Numbered from the stretch's first letter, positions 1-7,735 are shown. The stretch: 23,104 nucleotides of DNA from Fermentibacter sp964564435 (GCA_964564435.1 CAZMAT010000023.1:1-23104), one strand, 5' to 3'. Notes: generated by a model from the sequence alone, not told the origin. Numbers and translations: made by a program.

Positions 1-219
1 GAGATCGGGCCGGGCGGCAGCCTCTGGGCGCTCCGGGGCGGCCCCGACGCCCGCGACTGGGACGAGATATCGCAGGACGGCGAACCCGTCGGCATCCACC
101 ACATGGCGCTCGGCGACACTTCCAGCGTGATCCTCCTCGAGGCCTCGGCATCGGGTGGCATCTACGCCTTCGACGCCACGAGCGAGGACTACCACAGGCT
201 CTACAGGTTGGAGCCGTAG
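1..219 (+). CDS. 3' end of an unrecognised protein (partial)
   Basis: This reading frame is open from the first base and ends at a TAG at 217-219, giving the last 72 residues of a protein whose start lies outside the window. The visible tail is rich in glycine, aspartate and aromatic residues (for example GGIYAFDAT and YHRLYRLEP) and could be the last strands of a beta-rich fold such as a propeller, but no family is recognised. Only two bases separate its stop from the ATG of the chelatase I-type gene, so it is probably the upstream member of the same operon. Its role in that operon cannot be told from the fragment. Confidence 0.6.
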   Translation, partial: EIGPGGSLWALRGGPDARDWDEISQDGEPVGIHHMALGDTSSVILLEASASGGIYAFDATSEDYHRLYRLEP

Positions 220-221
220 GG

Positions 222-1331
222 ATGGCGTTCGTGTCAACCTCCTCGAGGCCGTCGCCCAGGGTCTTCCCGTTCTCCGCGATCGTCGGGCAGAACCAGGCCA
301 AGCTGGCCATGACACTGGCGCTCATAGATCCCGGTATGGGTGGAGTATTGCTCTCGGGGGTGAAGGGAACGGCCAAGTCGACTCTGGTAAGGGCTCTGCC
401 GGGCATCGTGCCGCCCTTCAGGGTGAGGTCCGGCTGCAGATACCACTGCAACGCCGACTCCACCCGGAACCTTTGCGAAGACTGCGCCCGCGGGCGGGGC
501 GATCCCGTCGACTTCCAGCCTTCGATCGTCACCCTCCCCCTCGGCACCACGGAAGACAGCCTCTTGGGCAGCATCGACATGGAGAAGCTGCTCCGCGACG
601 GGACTGTCCGCTTCGAAGCCGGCCTCCTCGGTGACGCCAACAACCAGATCCTCTACGTCGACGAGGTGAACCTCCTTCCCGACAGCATCGCAGACGACCT
701 CCTCGATGCGTGCGCGAGCGGATGGAACACCGTCGAGCGCGAGAGCGTATCCGTCTCCCACCCCGCCGGATTCACACTGGTGGGCACAATGAACCCCGAG
801 GAGGGCCGCCTGCGGCCCCAGCTCCTGGACCGTTTCGCGCTGTCGGTCAGGATCGAGACCATCACGGACCCCGGGCAGCGCACGGAGATCATCTCGCGTT
901 CGCTGTCGTTCTCCGCCAATCCCGAGGCTTTCGCAGCCGCCTTCACGAGGCACGACGAGTCCCTCAAGAGCAGGATCTCGACCGCCCGGAGGAGGCTCGA
1001 ACAGGTGAAGATCCGCCTCGTGACCCTCTGGACCGTGGCCGGGGCGATGGCGTCCCTCGAGCTGGACGGCCAGAGGCCCGACATCGTGACTCTCCGCGCG
1101 GCGAGAGCCCTTGCGGCCCTCGAAGGGGCACCAGCCATCGAGCTCGATCATCTCGTCCGGGTCGCTCCCCTGTCGGTGATGCACCGGACGAGGGGCGGCG
1201 GTTTCAGCCAGCCCCCCGGCGAGGAGGACGTGGCCGACGCACTGCACCGGGCAGCCATCGCCGGCGAGAAGAAGGAAGGCGCCCAGACGGCCTGGGCCTG
1301 GGACAGGTGCCTGGAAGTCGGGAAACGCTGA
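222..1331 (+). CDS. Magnesium/cobalt-chelatase I-type AAA+ ATPase
   Basis: This 369-residue protein looks like the I (ChlI/BchI) motor subunit of a class I metallochelatase, which hydrolyses ATP to drive metal insertion into a tetrapyrrole together with D- and H-type subunits. A Walker A motif GVKGTAKS is at residues 46-53, a Walker B ILYVDE near 143-148, and the sensor-like segment GTMNPEEG near 188-195 followed by LLDRF. Four cysteines at about 72, 76, 85 and 88 form a CX3C-X8-CX2C cluster just after Walker A. Related I-type chelatase ATPases carry such a cluster; metal binding is inferred. The ATG at 222 is preceded by GGAG nine bases upstream. It overlaps the D-type gene by about 25 bases, indicating translational coupling. 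No H/CobN subunit is in the window, so the metal and tetrapyrrole are unknown. Confidence 0.85.
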   Translation: MAFVSTSSRPSPRVFPFSAIVGQNQAKLAMTLALIDPGMGGVLLSGVKGTAKSTLVRALPGIVPPFRVRSGCRYHCNADSTRNLCEDCARGRGDPVDFQPSIVTLPLGTTEDSLLGSIDMEKLLRDGTVRFEAGLLGDANNQILYVDEVNLLPDSIADDLLDACASGWNTVERESVSVSHPAGFTLVGTMNPEEGRLRPQLLDRFALSVRIETITDPGQRTEIISRSLSFSANPEAFAAAFTRHDESLKSRISTARRRLEQVKIRLVTLWTVAGAMASLELDGQRPDIVTLRAARALAALEGAPAIELDHLVRVAPLSVMHRTRGGGFSQPPGEEDVADALHRAAIAGEKKEGAQTAWAWDRCLEVGKR

Positions 1332-3256
1332 CGGAACCGTCCGCAGCACCTCCACTCCCGGCGGGACAGGATGCAGCCATCCTGGCCATGCTCATCGGAC
1401 TTGTCGATCCGGGCATCAGCGGGATCCTCGTCAGGGGTCCCCACGGGTCGGGCAAGAGCGCCCTGCTGGGAAACGTCCGCCGGCTGGCCCGGGTACCCGT
1501 CGTCGAAGTGCCCGCAGGAACGACCCTGGAGGACCTCATCGGCTCGATCGATCTCGGCACGATGCTGAAGGAGGGGCGCGAAGCCCGGCGCAGCGGACTG
1601 CTCGAGAGGGCGTCGGGCGGCATCCTGCTGATCGACGACATCTCCTGCATGCCCGATGAGACGGCGGCCGAGGTCCTCTCCGGCCCGCTGTCCGGGGGAT
1701 ACCGCGTCTTCGCGTGCTCGGGCGTGGATCCGGGCTCCCCGAGACCCGCTCTTGCCGACAGATTCGACCTCGCTGTGACGATGGAACCGCTCTCGACCTC
1801 TGAGGACAGGCTCGGCGCCCTTCTGGCCCATTTCGGCAGGAGCCCTGCAGTGCCCGCGATCGAGCCGCGCCTCGAAGGATCGCGGGCATATCTCGAGCGG
1901 ATCCGGATGCCGTCCTGGCTCGTGCCGGCGGCAGCCGTCGCAGCCGCCAGCCTGAAGCTGGACGGCCACCGCGGAGAAACCGCACTCGTGCGGGCGTCTC
2001 TGGCTCTTGCGGCACTGCGCAGGGAGCATGCCGCAGACGAGAGGCACCTGACCGGGGTCGCACCCCTGGCATTCTGCCACAGGACGCGCAGCGGCGGACT
2101 GGAGGCTCCTCCCTCGGCGAAGGAGGCGGCCGCTGCGGTCAGGTCGGCCGTCTCCGCCGTGCGTGACGGTCTGAAGACGACCCGGCAGATCGACATCGAC
2201 GAGATGGCCGCGCGCATCATGGAGGCGGCCAGGAACGCATTCGCTGCTGCCCCGTCCGGTTCCGGCCCGGGTTCGGCCAGGGTCGGCCTGCTGGATCCGG
2301 TGCCCGCGTCCGGCGGGTTCCCGCAGGGGCTCTCGCGGAAGCTCGAGACTGCGATCCTCAGATTCTCCTCGAAGAGCGGGAAGAGGAGCAGCGGCCCCGA
2401 CCGCAGGCTGGCCGGAGTCCCGGGACGATCCTCCGGCGGCAGACGGTACCGCCTCGTGTCTGCGGAGACGGCAGAGGACATCGATCCCGTGCCGACCGCC
2501 AGGCTGGCGATCCTCCACGGGATGAGGCCTCCGCTCAGGCCGGTGCCCAGGGAATACTGGAGGCGATGGGAGAGGCGTCAGCGGCCCTCGATCGTCGCCA
2601 TGCTCGTCGTGGATGCCAGCCGCTCCTCGTCGGGATACCTCGCAGGTCTGGGCGCCACGGTCGAATCGCTGTTCGAGAGGGTCCTGGACGGCTATTCCAG
2701 GATTGGGCTGGTGACCATAGAGTCCGGGAGGCCGGTCATAGTGTCGGCTCCGACCCGCAACCGGCTCCGCGTGCTCGGGAAGCTCGGAGAACTCAGGCCT
2801 TCAGGGGCGACTCCGCTGGCCGAGGCGCTCCTGCTGGCGGGGCGTGAGCTGGAGAAGGCCGGCAGGGCCGGTCCTGCAAGAGGTTTCGTACTGCTGGTCT
2901 CCGACTGCTATCCGGAGCCGTTCCCTCCCGGAGATCCGTGGAATAGCACGGCCTACGAAGCCGCGCGGAACGCGGGCGCCTTCCTGGGGAGGATGGGTTT
3001 CCCGATCGTGGTCATAGACCCGATGTCGTTCACGGCCGAGTACATCGAGAAGAGCCCTGGGCGCCGTCTCGGCAGGTATCTCGCATCGGTGTCCGGGGGG
3101 GATCTCGTGCCGATCCCCGCCATGAAGATACCGAACCATGCCCGGAGCATCGCAGACATCCTGAGAGCGTCGAGGCGGGAGCCCGGGGGCAGGCGTACCC
3201 TCGACGAGGCTTCGGCTGCTCTGTTCGAAACCCTGCAGAGGCTCTCGGGCATGTAG
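1307..3256 (+). CDS. Chelatase D-type subunit: AAA+ plus VWA domain
   Basis: This protein of about 649 residues has the architecture of the D (ChlD/BchD) subunit: an N-terminal AAA+ domain, a low-complexity linker and a C-terminal VWA domain. Walker A (GPHGSGKS) is at about 44-51 and Walker B (GGILLIDD) at 104-111. The VWA MIDAS is complete in outline: DASRS at 436-440, a threonine at 502 in GATPL, and an aspartate at 533 in VSDCYP. D subunits normally scaffold the I-subunit ring and contact the catalytic subunit through the MIDAS. The frame is open far upstream, but that part is only the I-subunit gene read in another frame. I chose GTG 1307, inside the end of the upstream gene; the ATG at 1388 would cut into the AAA+ fold. 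No strong ribosome binding site is visible, so expression probably depends on coupling. Confidence 0.8.
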   Translation: MPGSRETLTEPSAAPPLPAGQDAAILAMLIGLVDPGISGILVRGPHGSGKSALLGNVRRLARVPVVEVPAGTTLEDLIGSIDLGTMLKEGREARRSGLLERASGGILLIDDISCMPDETAAEVLSGPLSGGYRVFACSGVDPGSPRPALADRFDLAVTMEPLSTSEDRLGALLAHFGRSPAVPAIEPRLEGSRAYLERIRMPSWLVPAAAVAAASLKLDGHRGETALVRASLALAALRREHAADERHLTGVAPLAFCHRTRSGGLEAPPSAKEAAAAVRSAVSAVRDGLKTTRQIDIDEMAARIMEAARNAFAAAPSGSGPGSARVGLLDPVPASGGFPQGLSRKLETAILRFSSKSGKRSSGPDRRLAGVPGRSSGGRRYRLVSAETAEDIDPVPTARLAILHGMRPPLRPVPREYWRRWERRQRPSIVAMLVVDASRSSSGYLAGLGATVESLFERVLDGYSRIGLVTIESGRPVIVSAPTRNRLRVLGKLGELRPSGATPLAEALLLAGRELEKAGRAGPARGFVLLVSDCYPEPFPPGDPWNSTAYEAARNAGAFLGRMGFPIVVIDPMSFTAEYIEKSPGRRLGRYLASVSGGDLVPIPAMKIPNHARSIADILRASRREPGGRRTLDEASAALFETLQRLSGM

Positions 3257-3313
3257 CCGGGCCGGAGTGGTTGAGATGGGGCGGGGGTTGTAGTTTCAAG
3301 CGGGGTCGGGGGA

Positions 3314-3334
3314 AGCCCGGTGATGATCCGGGCT
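3314..3334. repeat. 7-bp inverted repeat upstream of the zinc-ribbon gene
   Basis: AGCCCGG at 3314-3320 is mirrored exactly by CCGGGCT at 3328-3334 with a seven-base spacer. It lies between the D-type chelatase stop and the ribosome binding site of the next gene. It could be a weak transcription terminator, without a T-run, or a leader hairpin; the sequence does not decide. Confidence 0.35.
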
Positions 3335-3351
3335 GCGCCTGGAGGGATTGC

Positions 3352-4431
3352 ATGAAGTCATGGACGCCGGTGCCCGCCGCCGTTATCGCCGGTGCCGTGC
3401 TCACGATCGTCTCGACGAACGTAGAGCACACAGAGTATGTGGACGTATCCCATCTTCATCCCGAAGCCGGTCCGGGGGCTACGATCGTCGAGGCGGTGAT
3501 GACCTGGGGCTGGCCGCTCGCGTTCTTCAGGGATACCGGGACGGGGCGCCCCGGCGAGATGGATCCCACGGACGGGATCCAGCCTGCACCCCTGGCCGCG
3601 GACTTCCTCTTCTTCGCCGTGGTCCTGTTCGGAGCGATCCACCTGGTCGGGGCCCTCGTGAAGCGCCGGAGGCCGGGGAGCACTGCGATCAACCCTGACA
3701 AGGCGCTTGTCCCGATTGCCGGCAGCGAAGAAGCAGAAACGGTTCCGGAGGACAACGGACCGTTGGATGGAGGGGATGCGGTGAACAGGGACAGGTACGG
3801 GATCTTCAAGGTGATAGCGACCTGCACGAGCTGCGGGAACCCCGTCGTGGTGAACGGCCCCCTGGCGGGCCCGGCGTGCCCGTCGTGCAGGAAGGCGCTC
3901 GAGATCCCTCCCGACACATGGGAGTCGATAATCGGCGACTACATCCGTGACTACTACGAGACCGAGCCCGGTTCCGGCAACGAGGGCACCCTGATGAGCG
4001 GAGGGCTTACGATCAAGTACACGACCATCAGGCTTCCGCCGCCCACTCCCGCCTGCCCCGCCTGCGAGGAGAACTGGGACCTCCTGTCGGTCGAGAACGG
4101 CGCGAACCGCAAGATGGTATGCGGCAGGTGCGGCCGCGAGACCGACACCTATCCGGCTCCGTCGTGGCTGCGCGGGGTCGTCCCGTCCGCCAGGCAGGTG
4201 TTCTTCGCCGAGAGGGAGTCGGAGCAGCCGGAGAGCCCGGTCGACGCCTCGGTGAAGCCCGTTGCGCTGTCGTGCCCGCAGTGCGGCGGAGGGCTTCTCA
4301 TCACCGCCGAGTCGGAGCGCACCGTCCCGTGCAGGTACTGCAACGTGGACGTCTATCTGCCCGACGGCGTCTGGCTCAAGCTCCACCCCGCGAAGGTGGC
4401 GAAGTTCTGGATGGTGCGGTTCGACGGGTGA
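3352..4431 (+). CDS. Membrane protein with three zinc ribbons
   Basis: This 359-residue protein has two hydrophobic segments (about residues 8-21 and 81-103), the second followed by a basic KRRR stop-transfer, and then a soluble C-terminal region. That region holds three consecutive zinc ribbons, each made of two CXXC pairs: C158/C161 with C176/C179, C235/C238 with C257/C260, and C308/C311 with C327/C330. The ending (GVWLKLHP then KFWMVRF) resembles the tail of uncharacterised bacterial zinc-ribbon proteins I have seen but cannot name. The frame is open from 3271, but ATG 3352 has a clear GGAGGG at 3341-3346, so I start there. Likely a membrane-anchored protein with a cytoplasmic zinc-binding region. 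Its function is unknown, and a link to the upstream chelatase genes is only suggested by proximity. Confidence 0.75.
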   Translation: MKSWTPVPAAVIAGAVLTIVSTNVEHTEYVDVSHLHPEAGPGATIVEAVMTWGWPLAFFRDTGTGRPGEMDPTDGIQPAPLAADFLFFAVVLFGAIHLVGALVKRRRPGSTAINPDKALVPIAGSEEAETVPEDNGPLDGGDAVNRDRYGIFKVIATCTSCGNPVVVNGPLAGPACPSCRKALEIPPDTWESIIGDYIRDYYETEPGSGNEGTLMSGGLTIKYTTIRLPPPTPACPACEENWDLLSVENGANRKMVCGRCGRETDTYPAPSWLRGVVPSARQVFFAERESEQPESPVDASVKPVALSCPQCGGGLLITAESERTVPCRYCNVDVYLPDGVWLKLHPAKVAKFWMVRFDG

Positions 4432-4470
4432 CCCTCCGATCCCGGCGACCAGCGACGGAAAGGGACAGAG

Positions 4471-4932
4471 ATGAGAACACCTCGCAGGCTGCCCGCCATC
4501 CCATGGGTCCTCCTCCTTGCCGCCCTTCCTCTTCCGGCCGGTTCAGCCAGCTTCTTCGCAGGGGATTTCGGGATGCCGCCAGATCCCGAAGGGGCCACGG
4601 TGATGGACCGCGAGCTGGTCTGGACCTATGCCGACAGCATGGATGTCATGCTCTCGATCCTGTACTCGAGCGAAGGGGTCGAATACGTGGACGTCCTCTC
4701 CGGGGAGATACTGGACGACGGCATGGAGTGGAACCTGCTCCACACCTGGCCGGTTGCGCTCGACGGTGCGCCGGTCGACCTCCCGCTCAACTCCGTCATG
4801 GAGGCTGAAGAGAACGAAGGTTCGGTCTTTCTGTCCTTCGTCGACAACCTGCGCATCTACGAGGGGAAGGTCAGCCTGTACCTCCGGTTCGACCTCGACA
4901 AGCGCGGGATAGAGGCCGGCTGGATGGACTGA
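4471..4932 (+). CDS. Small exported protein, unrecognised
   Basis: The gene encodes 153 residues. The N-terminus has a basic start (RTPRR), a hydrophobic core (WVLLLAALPLP) and a small-residue region (AGSAS) that together form a typical Sec signal peptide cleaved near residue 25-28. The mature part is acidic (many D/E, ending EAGWMD), has no cysteine and no motif I recognise. The ATG at 4471 follows AGGGACAG about six bases upstream. It lies 39 bases after the zinc-ribbon gene on the same strand, so the two may be co-transcribed. Location is predicted to be periplasmic or extracellular. Confidence 0.65.
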   Translation: MRTPRRLPAIPWVLLLAALPLPAGSASFFAGDFGMPPDPEGATVMDRELVWTYADSMDVMLSILYSSEGVEYVDVLSGEILDDGMEWNLLHTWPVALDGAPVDLPLNSVMEAEENEGSVFLSFVDNLRIYEGKVSLYLRFDLDKRGIEAGWMD

Positions 4933-5007
4933 TCGGGCTTCGTCATCGAGGGGTTCCCGGTTCCATCATCAGGTGAGTGACCACGGGTCTTGACCTTTCC
5001 AGGCAGG

Positions 5008-5061
5008 CATATCATCATATCCCATTATTATCATATGATAATATAGCAAGTCGATGATATG
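5008..5061. promoter_or_regulatory. Nested palindromic operator of the PadR gene
   Basis: An AT-rich island in GC-rich surroundings holds an 18-bp perfect palindrome at 5026-5043 (core ATTATCATATGATAAT) and an outer pair of 9-base arms, CATATCATC at 5008-5016 and GATGATATG at 5053-5061. Both dyads share the same centre, 5034.5. The element can be read as four copies of TATCAT/ATGATA at 5010, 5029, 5035 and 5054, with a 19-base period on each side. A possible -35 (TTGACC, 4990-4995) lies just upstream. The right arm touches the ribosome binding site at 5061-5065. PadR family members commonly bind AT-rich inverted repeats at their own promoters, so autoregulation is the likely role. Confidence 0.6.
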
Positions 5062-5065
5062 GAGG
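5061..5065 (+). promoter_or_regulatory. Ribosome binding site deciding the PadR start
   Basis: GGAGG at 5061-5065 lies six bases before the ATG at 5072. It falls downstream of the in-frame ATG at 5054, which therefore cannot use it. This favours 5072 as the true start. Confidence 0.6.
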
Positions 5066-5071
5066 TGGGGG

Positions 5072-5617
5072 ATGCCGGACGGTCCGCGCCTGAGCGATGC
5101 CGGGGCTGCACTCCTGGGGCTCCTGTGCGAGGAGCCGATGCACGCATGGGAGATCGAGAGGAACGTCGGATACAGGGACATGAGATCCTGGACCGACCTG
5201 TCGCAGTCGTCGATCTACAGGCACCTGAAGGAGCTGGAGAAGGCAGGCTTCGTCACCTCGGACTCCGGGGAGGTGAACGGGCGCCTCAGGAGGGTGTTCT
5301 CGATTGCGCCGGAAGGCAGGGAGGCGCTCGCCGGAAGGCTGCTCGAGATACTGGGGGAGCCGACGCACCAGAAATGCCGCATCGACGTGGCCACCTACAA
5401 CTACGATCTGGTGCCCGGACCCGAGGCCGCCCGGAGGCTCTCGGCCTACAGGGAGGCGCTCGCTGCAAGGGTCGAATGCTACAGGGGGGTGGAGGAGTTC
5501 ATGAAGGAGTCTGGCTGCCCCTGGTTCCGCCTGGCGGTTCCCCGGCGGGTCGCCAGGATGGCGCAGGCGGAGATGGAGTGGATCGACGATTTCCTGGCAG
5601 AGGCGGAAGGAAGGTGA
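5072..5617 (+). CDS. PadR family transcriptional regulator
   Basis: This 181-residue protein has the PadR winged-helix plan: a helix with LLGLLCEEPMHAWEIE near the N-terminus, the recognition segment SQSSIYRHLKELEKAGFV, then a wing strand RRVFSIAPEGREAL, followed by a helical C-terminal dimerisation region with the tract ARMAQAEMEWIDDFLAEAE. PadR proteins are usually ligand-responsive repressors that control their own operon. An in-frame ATG at 5054 is 18 bases upstream, but GGAGG at 5061-5065 fits only ATG 5072. The stop overlaps the GTG start of the downstream M28 peptidase (GTGA at 5614-5617), so the two form a coupled operon under the palindromic operator upstream. The inducing ligand is unknown. 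Confidence 0.85.
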   Translation: MPDGPRLSDAGAALLGLLCEEPMHAWEIERNVGYRDMRSWTDLSQSSIYRHLKELEKAGFVTSDSGEVNGRLRRVFSIAPEGREALAGRLLEILGEPTHQKCRIDVATYNYDLVPGPEAARRLSAYREALAARVECYRGVEEFMKESGCPWFRLAVPRRVARMAQAEMEWIDDFLAEAEGR

Positions 5618-6870
5618 GCGCGCTTCATCACTCCCGGTCCGGCGATGATCCGTCGAAATCCGCGGCGGCCCATCTGGAGGCGTTGAGCGTCAGGATCGGC
5701 AGGAGGCTCGTGGGGACTCCGGGCAACTGCGCGGCGACTTCGTATGTGGCTTCGGTCATGGAGAGAATCGGCCTCGAGGTTGAGCGCCCATCCTTCCGAT
5801 GCCTCGGCTGGGATGCAGGGGAGGCGTTTCTCGAGGCCGGAGGCATCGGGCTCGATCTGAAGCCCGGACCGTACTCCCTGCCTTTCGACGGAGAGAGGCG
5901 CCTCGTCGTCGCCTCCTCCATGGCGGAGCTGCAGGCGGCCGACTGCACGGGATGCATCCTTCTCCTGCACGGGGAGGTCGCATCCGAGCCGATCGCACCC
6001 AGGAACTACGTCTTCTACAACCCGGAGGAGCACCAGGCCCTTCACCGGCTGCTCGACCTGAAGAAGCCCGCGGCGGTAGTAGCCGCCACCGGGATCTGCC
6101 CGACCACCGCCGGCGCCGAGTACCCGTTCCCGCTGTTCGACGACGGCGACTTCGACATCCCCTCGGCCTGCATGAAGGACGTGGAGGGAGAGCGCATCGC
6201 CGGCCTCGCGGGCGATCCTGTGAAACTCCGGATCGTTTCGGGCCGGCGGGAGGAGCAGGGCTGCAACGTGATCGGGAGCATCCCAGGCACCGATCCCGGC
6301 CGTCGGATCGTGATGACCGCCCATGTCGACACCAGGCCGGAGACGCCCGGCGCCCTCGACGACGCATCGGGCGTGGCAACAGTTCTCGCAGCGGCCGAAC
6401 TGCAGACTGCGGCTCATCCCGGCGGCATCCGCCCCGGCCCGACCCTGGAGGTGGCCGTCCTGAACGGCGAGGACTACTACGCCGCCACCGGGGAGATCGA
6501 GTACATGAAGGCGAACGGGGGGAGGTGGGGCGGGATCGCCCTGGTGATGAACGTCGACGGGGCCGGATACCGCGCGGGTTCGACCGCCTGGTCGCTCTAC
6601 GGCTGCGACAGCCGTCTGCGAAGGTCTCTGCGAACGGCGCTCGCCCGGTTTCCCGGCATCGTCAGGGGGGAGCAGTGGCCCCAGGGCGACCACTCGATGT
6701 TCGCCATGCAGGGCGTTCCCGCGGCAGCCTTCACATCGGACCGCATGGCGGAGCTGTGGTCGCAGGTCGCCCACACCGAGCGCGACACCGCAGATCTGGT
6801 CGATCCGGGCAGGCTCGGAGAGCTGGCCCGGGCCCTCTCCTGTCTAGCCGACCTTCCAGACCGCTTCTGA
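5614..6870 (+). CDS. M28 family metallopeptidase, cytoplasmic
   Basis: The gene encodes 418 residues of an M28 (aminopeptidase Y/Q type) dizinc hydrolase. Candidate metal ligands and catalytic residues are H237 and D239 (TAHVDT), D249/D250 (GALDDASG), E286/D287 (NGEDYY), D315 (MNVDGAG) and H387 (VAHTERD). The usual GEE pair is GED here, so the second carboxylate is aspartate. Residues of about 55-210 form an insert before the catalytic HVD region that could be a PA-like lid. No signal peptide is present, unlike the second M28 gene in this window, so it is likely intracellular. The GTG start overlaps the PadR stop and is preceded by GGAAGG. The likely role is hydrolysis of a peptide or an amino-acyl amide whose level the PadR protein may sense; this last point is inference. 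Confidence 0.82.
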   Translation: MSALHHSRSGDDPSKSAAAHLEALSVRIGRRLVGTPGNCAATSYVASVMERIGLEVERPSFRCLGWDAGEAFLEAGGIGLDLKPGPYSLPFDGERRLVVASSMAELQAADCTGCILLLHGEVASEPIAPRNYVFYNPEEHQALHRLLDLKKPAAVVAATGICPTTAGAEYPFPLFDDGDFDIPSACMKDVEGERIAGLAGDPVKLRIVSGRREEQGCNVIGSIPGTDPGRRIVMTAHVDTRPETPGALDDASGVATVLAAAELQTAAHPGGIRPGPTLEVAVLNGEDYYAATGEIEYMKANGGRWGGIALVMNVDGAGYRAGSTAWSLYGCDSRLRRSLRTALARFPGIVRGEQWPQGDHSMFAMQGVPAAAFTSDRMAELWSQVAHTERDTADLVDPGRLGELARALSCLADLPDRF

Positions 6871-7011
6871 CTTTCGGTCCCAACTCCCTTGCATCTCGAC
6901 GGATCCGGGGTTCCAACCGGTCTTCATCACCCGCTAACAGACGGGCGGCCTATTCCTACCACCGGGAATGAACAACCTAACGGCCGGGAATGCCGGCAGG
7001 AACGGTGGGAG

Positions 7012-7149
7012 ATGGCCAGGGCGGATCTGCACGTACATTCGGTTTTCTCTGAACACCCGTCGGACTGGTTCCTCCAGAAACTCGGCGCGCGCGAGTCCTA
7101 CACCGATCCCGAGACGGCATGCAGATCGGCCCGGAAGCTCGTCCATAGA
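7012..7149 (+). pseudogene. Truncated N-terminus of a PHP-domain protein
   Basis: From ATG 7012, preceded by GGTGGGA, the translation begins MARADLHVHSVFSEHPSDW and continues through GARESYTDPETACRSAR. This matches the start of PHP-domain (polymerase and histidinol phosphatase) proteins, in which the HVHS histidines bind metal, often fused to glycosyltransferases. After about 45 residues the similarity stops: the expected second motif (TDHN-like) never appears, and the frame continues as proline/arginine-rich sequence antisense to the next gene. The downstream Spo0M-like gene ends at 7198 on the other strand, leaving no room for the roughly 200-residue domain. It looks like a gene remnant left by deletion. 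The right end given is where the similarity fades, not an exact breakpoint. Confidence 0.55.
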
Positions 7150-7197
7150 AAGGGACGGCTCCCGGGCCGATGTTCGCGAGGCGATCGCCCGGGGCGG

Positions 7198-7668
7198 CTA
7201 CTCGGGCTTCACCGTCCTGACGTCGTTCGGGTCGAGCGCGACGCCCTCGAGGTCGGCCGAGGCGTGGATCTGATAGGTCGACTTCTCGTTGCTCGTTATC
7301 GATGCCACCTTGCCGATGGCTCCGAGGACCCCGCCCTTCTCGGCCAGAGCCTGGGTACTGGACAGCTTGAGGGAGAAGGGCAGCTTGAACTCGATCTCCC
7401 TGCGCTCGTCTGCGGCCAGGTCGAAGGGCTGATCCAGGCAGAGTTCGCCGAGCTTGTACTCCTTCGTCGTCCTGTTCTCACCGGTGCCCGTCGTGTAGTG
7501 CTCGGTCATCCTGAAGGTGATGGACTTCACCTTCTGGGCGCTCTTGCCGGTGAGGACCACCTTGCCGGCGAACTCCGAGGCATTCCTGGAGAATGTCTGG
7601 GGAATGTCCAGTTCGAGCGATGCTGTCCCGATTCCGAGGCCCTGCTTGATCTTCCCGAAGAACGACAT
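7198..7668 (-). CDS. Spo0M-like (arrestin-fold) protein
   Basis: This protein of 156 residues resembles the Spo0M family of bacterial arrestin-like beta-sandwich proteins. The N-terminus (MSFFGKIKQGLGIG, then ELDIPQTF) is typical, followed by GKVVLTGKSAQKVKSITFRMTE and the polar stretch with DLAADERREIEFKLPF. Spo0M proteins affect sporulation or motility control in Bacillus, but relatives occur widely in non-sporulating bacteria with unclear roles. The protein is shorter than Bacillus Spo0M, which is roughly 250 residues, and represents mainly the N-terminal half. Several ATGs lie close together at 7680, 7671 and 7668; GGGAGG at 7678-7673 best fits 7668. No signal peptide is visible, so it should be cytoplasmic. 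It is divergent from the small membrane protein gene at 7846. Confidence 0.75.
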   Translation of the reverse strand: MSFFGKIKQGLGIGTASLELDIPQTFSRNASEFAGKVVLTGKSAQKVKSITFRMTEHYTTGTGENRTTKEYKLGELCLDQPFDLAADERREIEFKLPFSLKLSSTQALAEKGGVLGAIGKVASITSNEKSTYQIHASADLEGVALDPNDVRTVKPE

Positions 7669-7735
7669 CATCCCTCCCATCGGTTTGCATGAATCCCATG
7701 CATGCCCGTGGAAGATAACCGACGACCGCCACGAG

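Noticed and set aside
710..1306. N-terminal extension of the D-type chelatase frame
   Set aside because: It is the I-type gene read in another frame; the real AAA+ domain begins only near 1367.
234..1355. Long minus-strand frame of 373 residues
   Set aside because: Antisense to the I-type chelatase gene, with arginine/glycine-rich composition, no ribosome binding site and no motif; a by-product of high GC codon use.
5479..6774. Minus-strand frame of 431 residues opposite the M28 gene
   Set aside because: Low-complexity antisense product with no recognisable domain, while the plus strand has complete M28 motifs.
6889..7692. Plus-strand frame of 267 residues
   Set aside because: Only its first part (7012-7149) resembles a real protein; the rest is antisense to the Spo0M-like gene.
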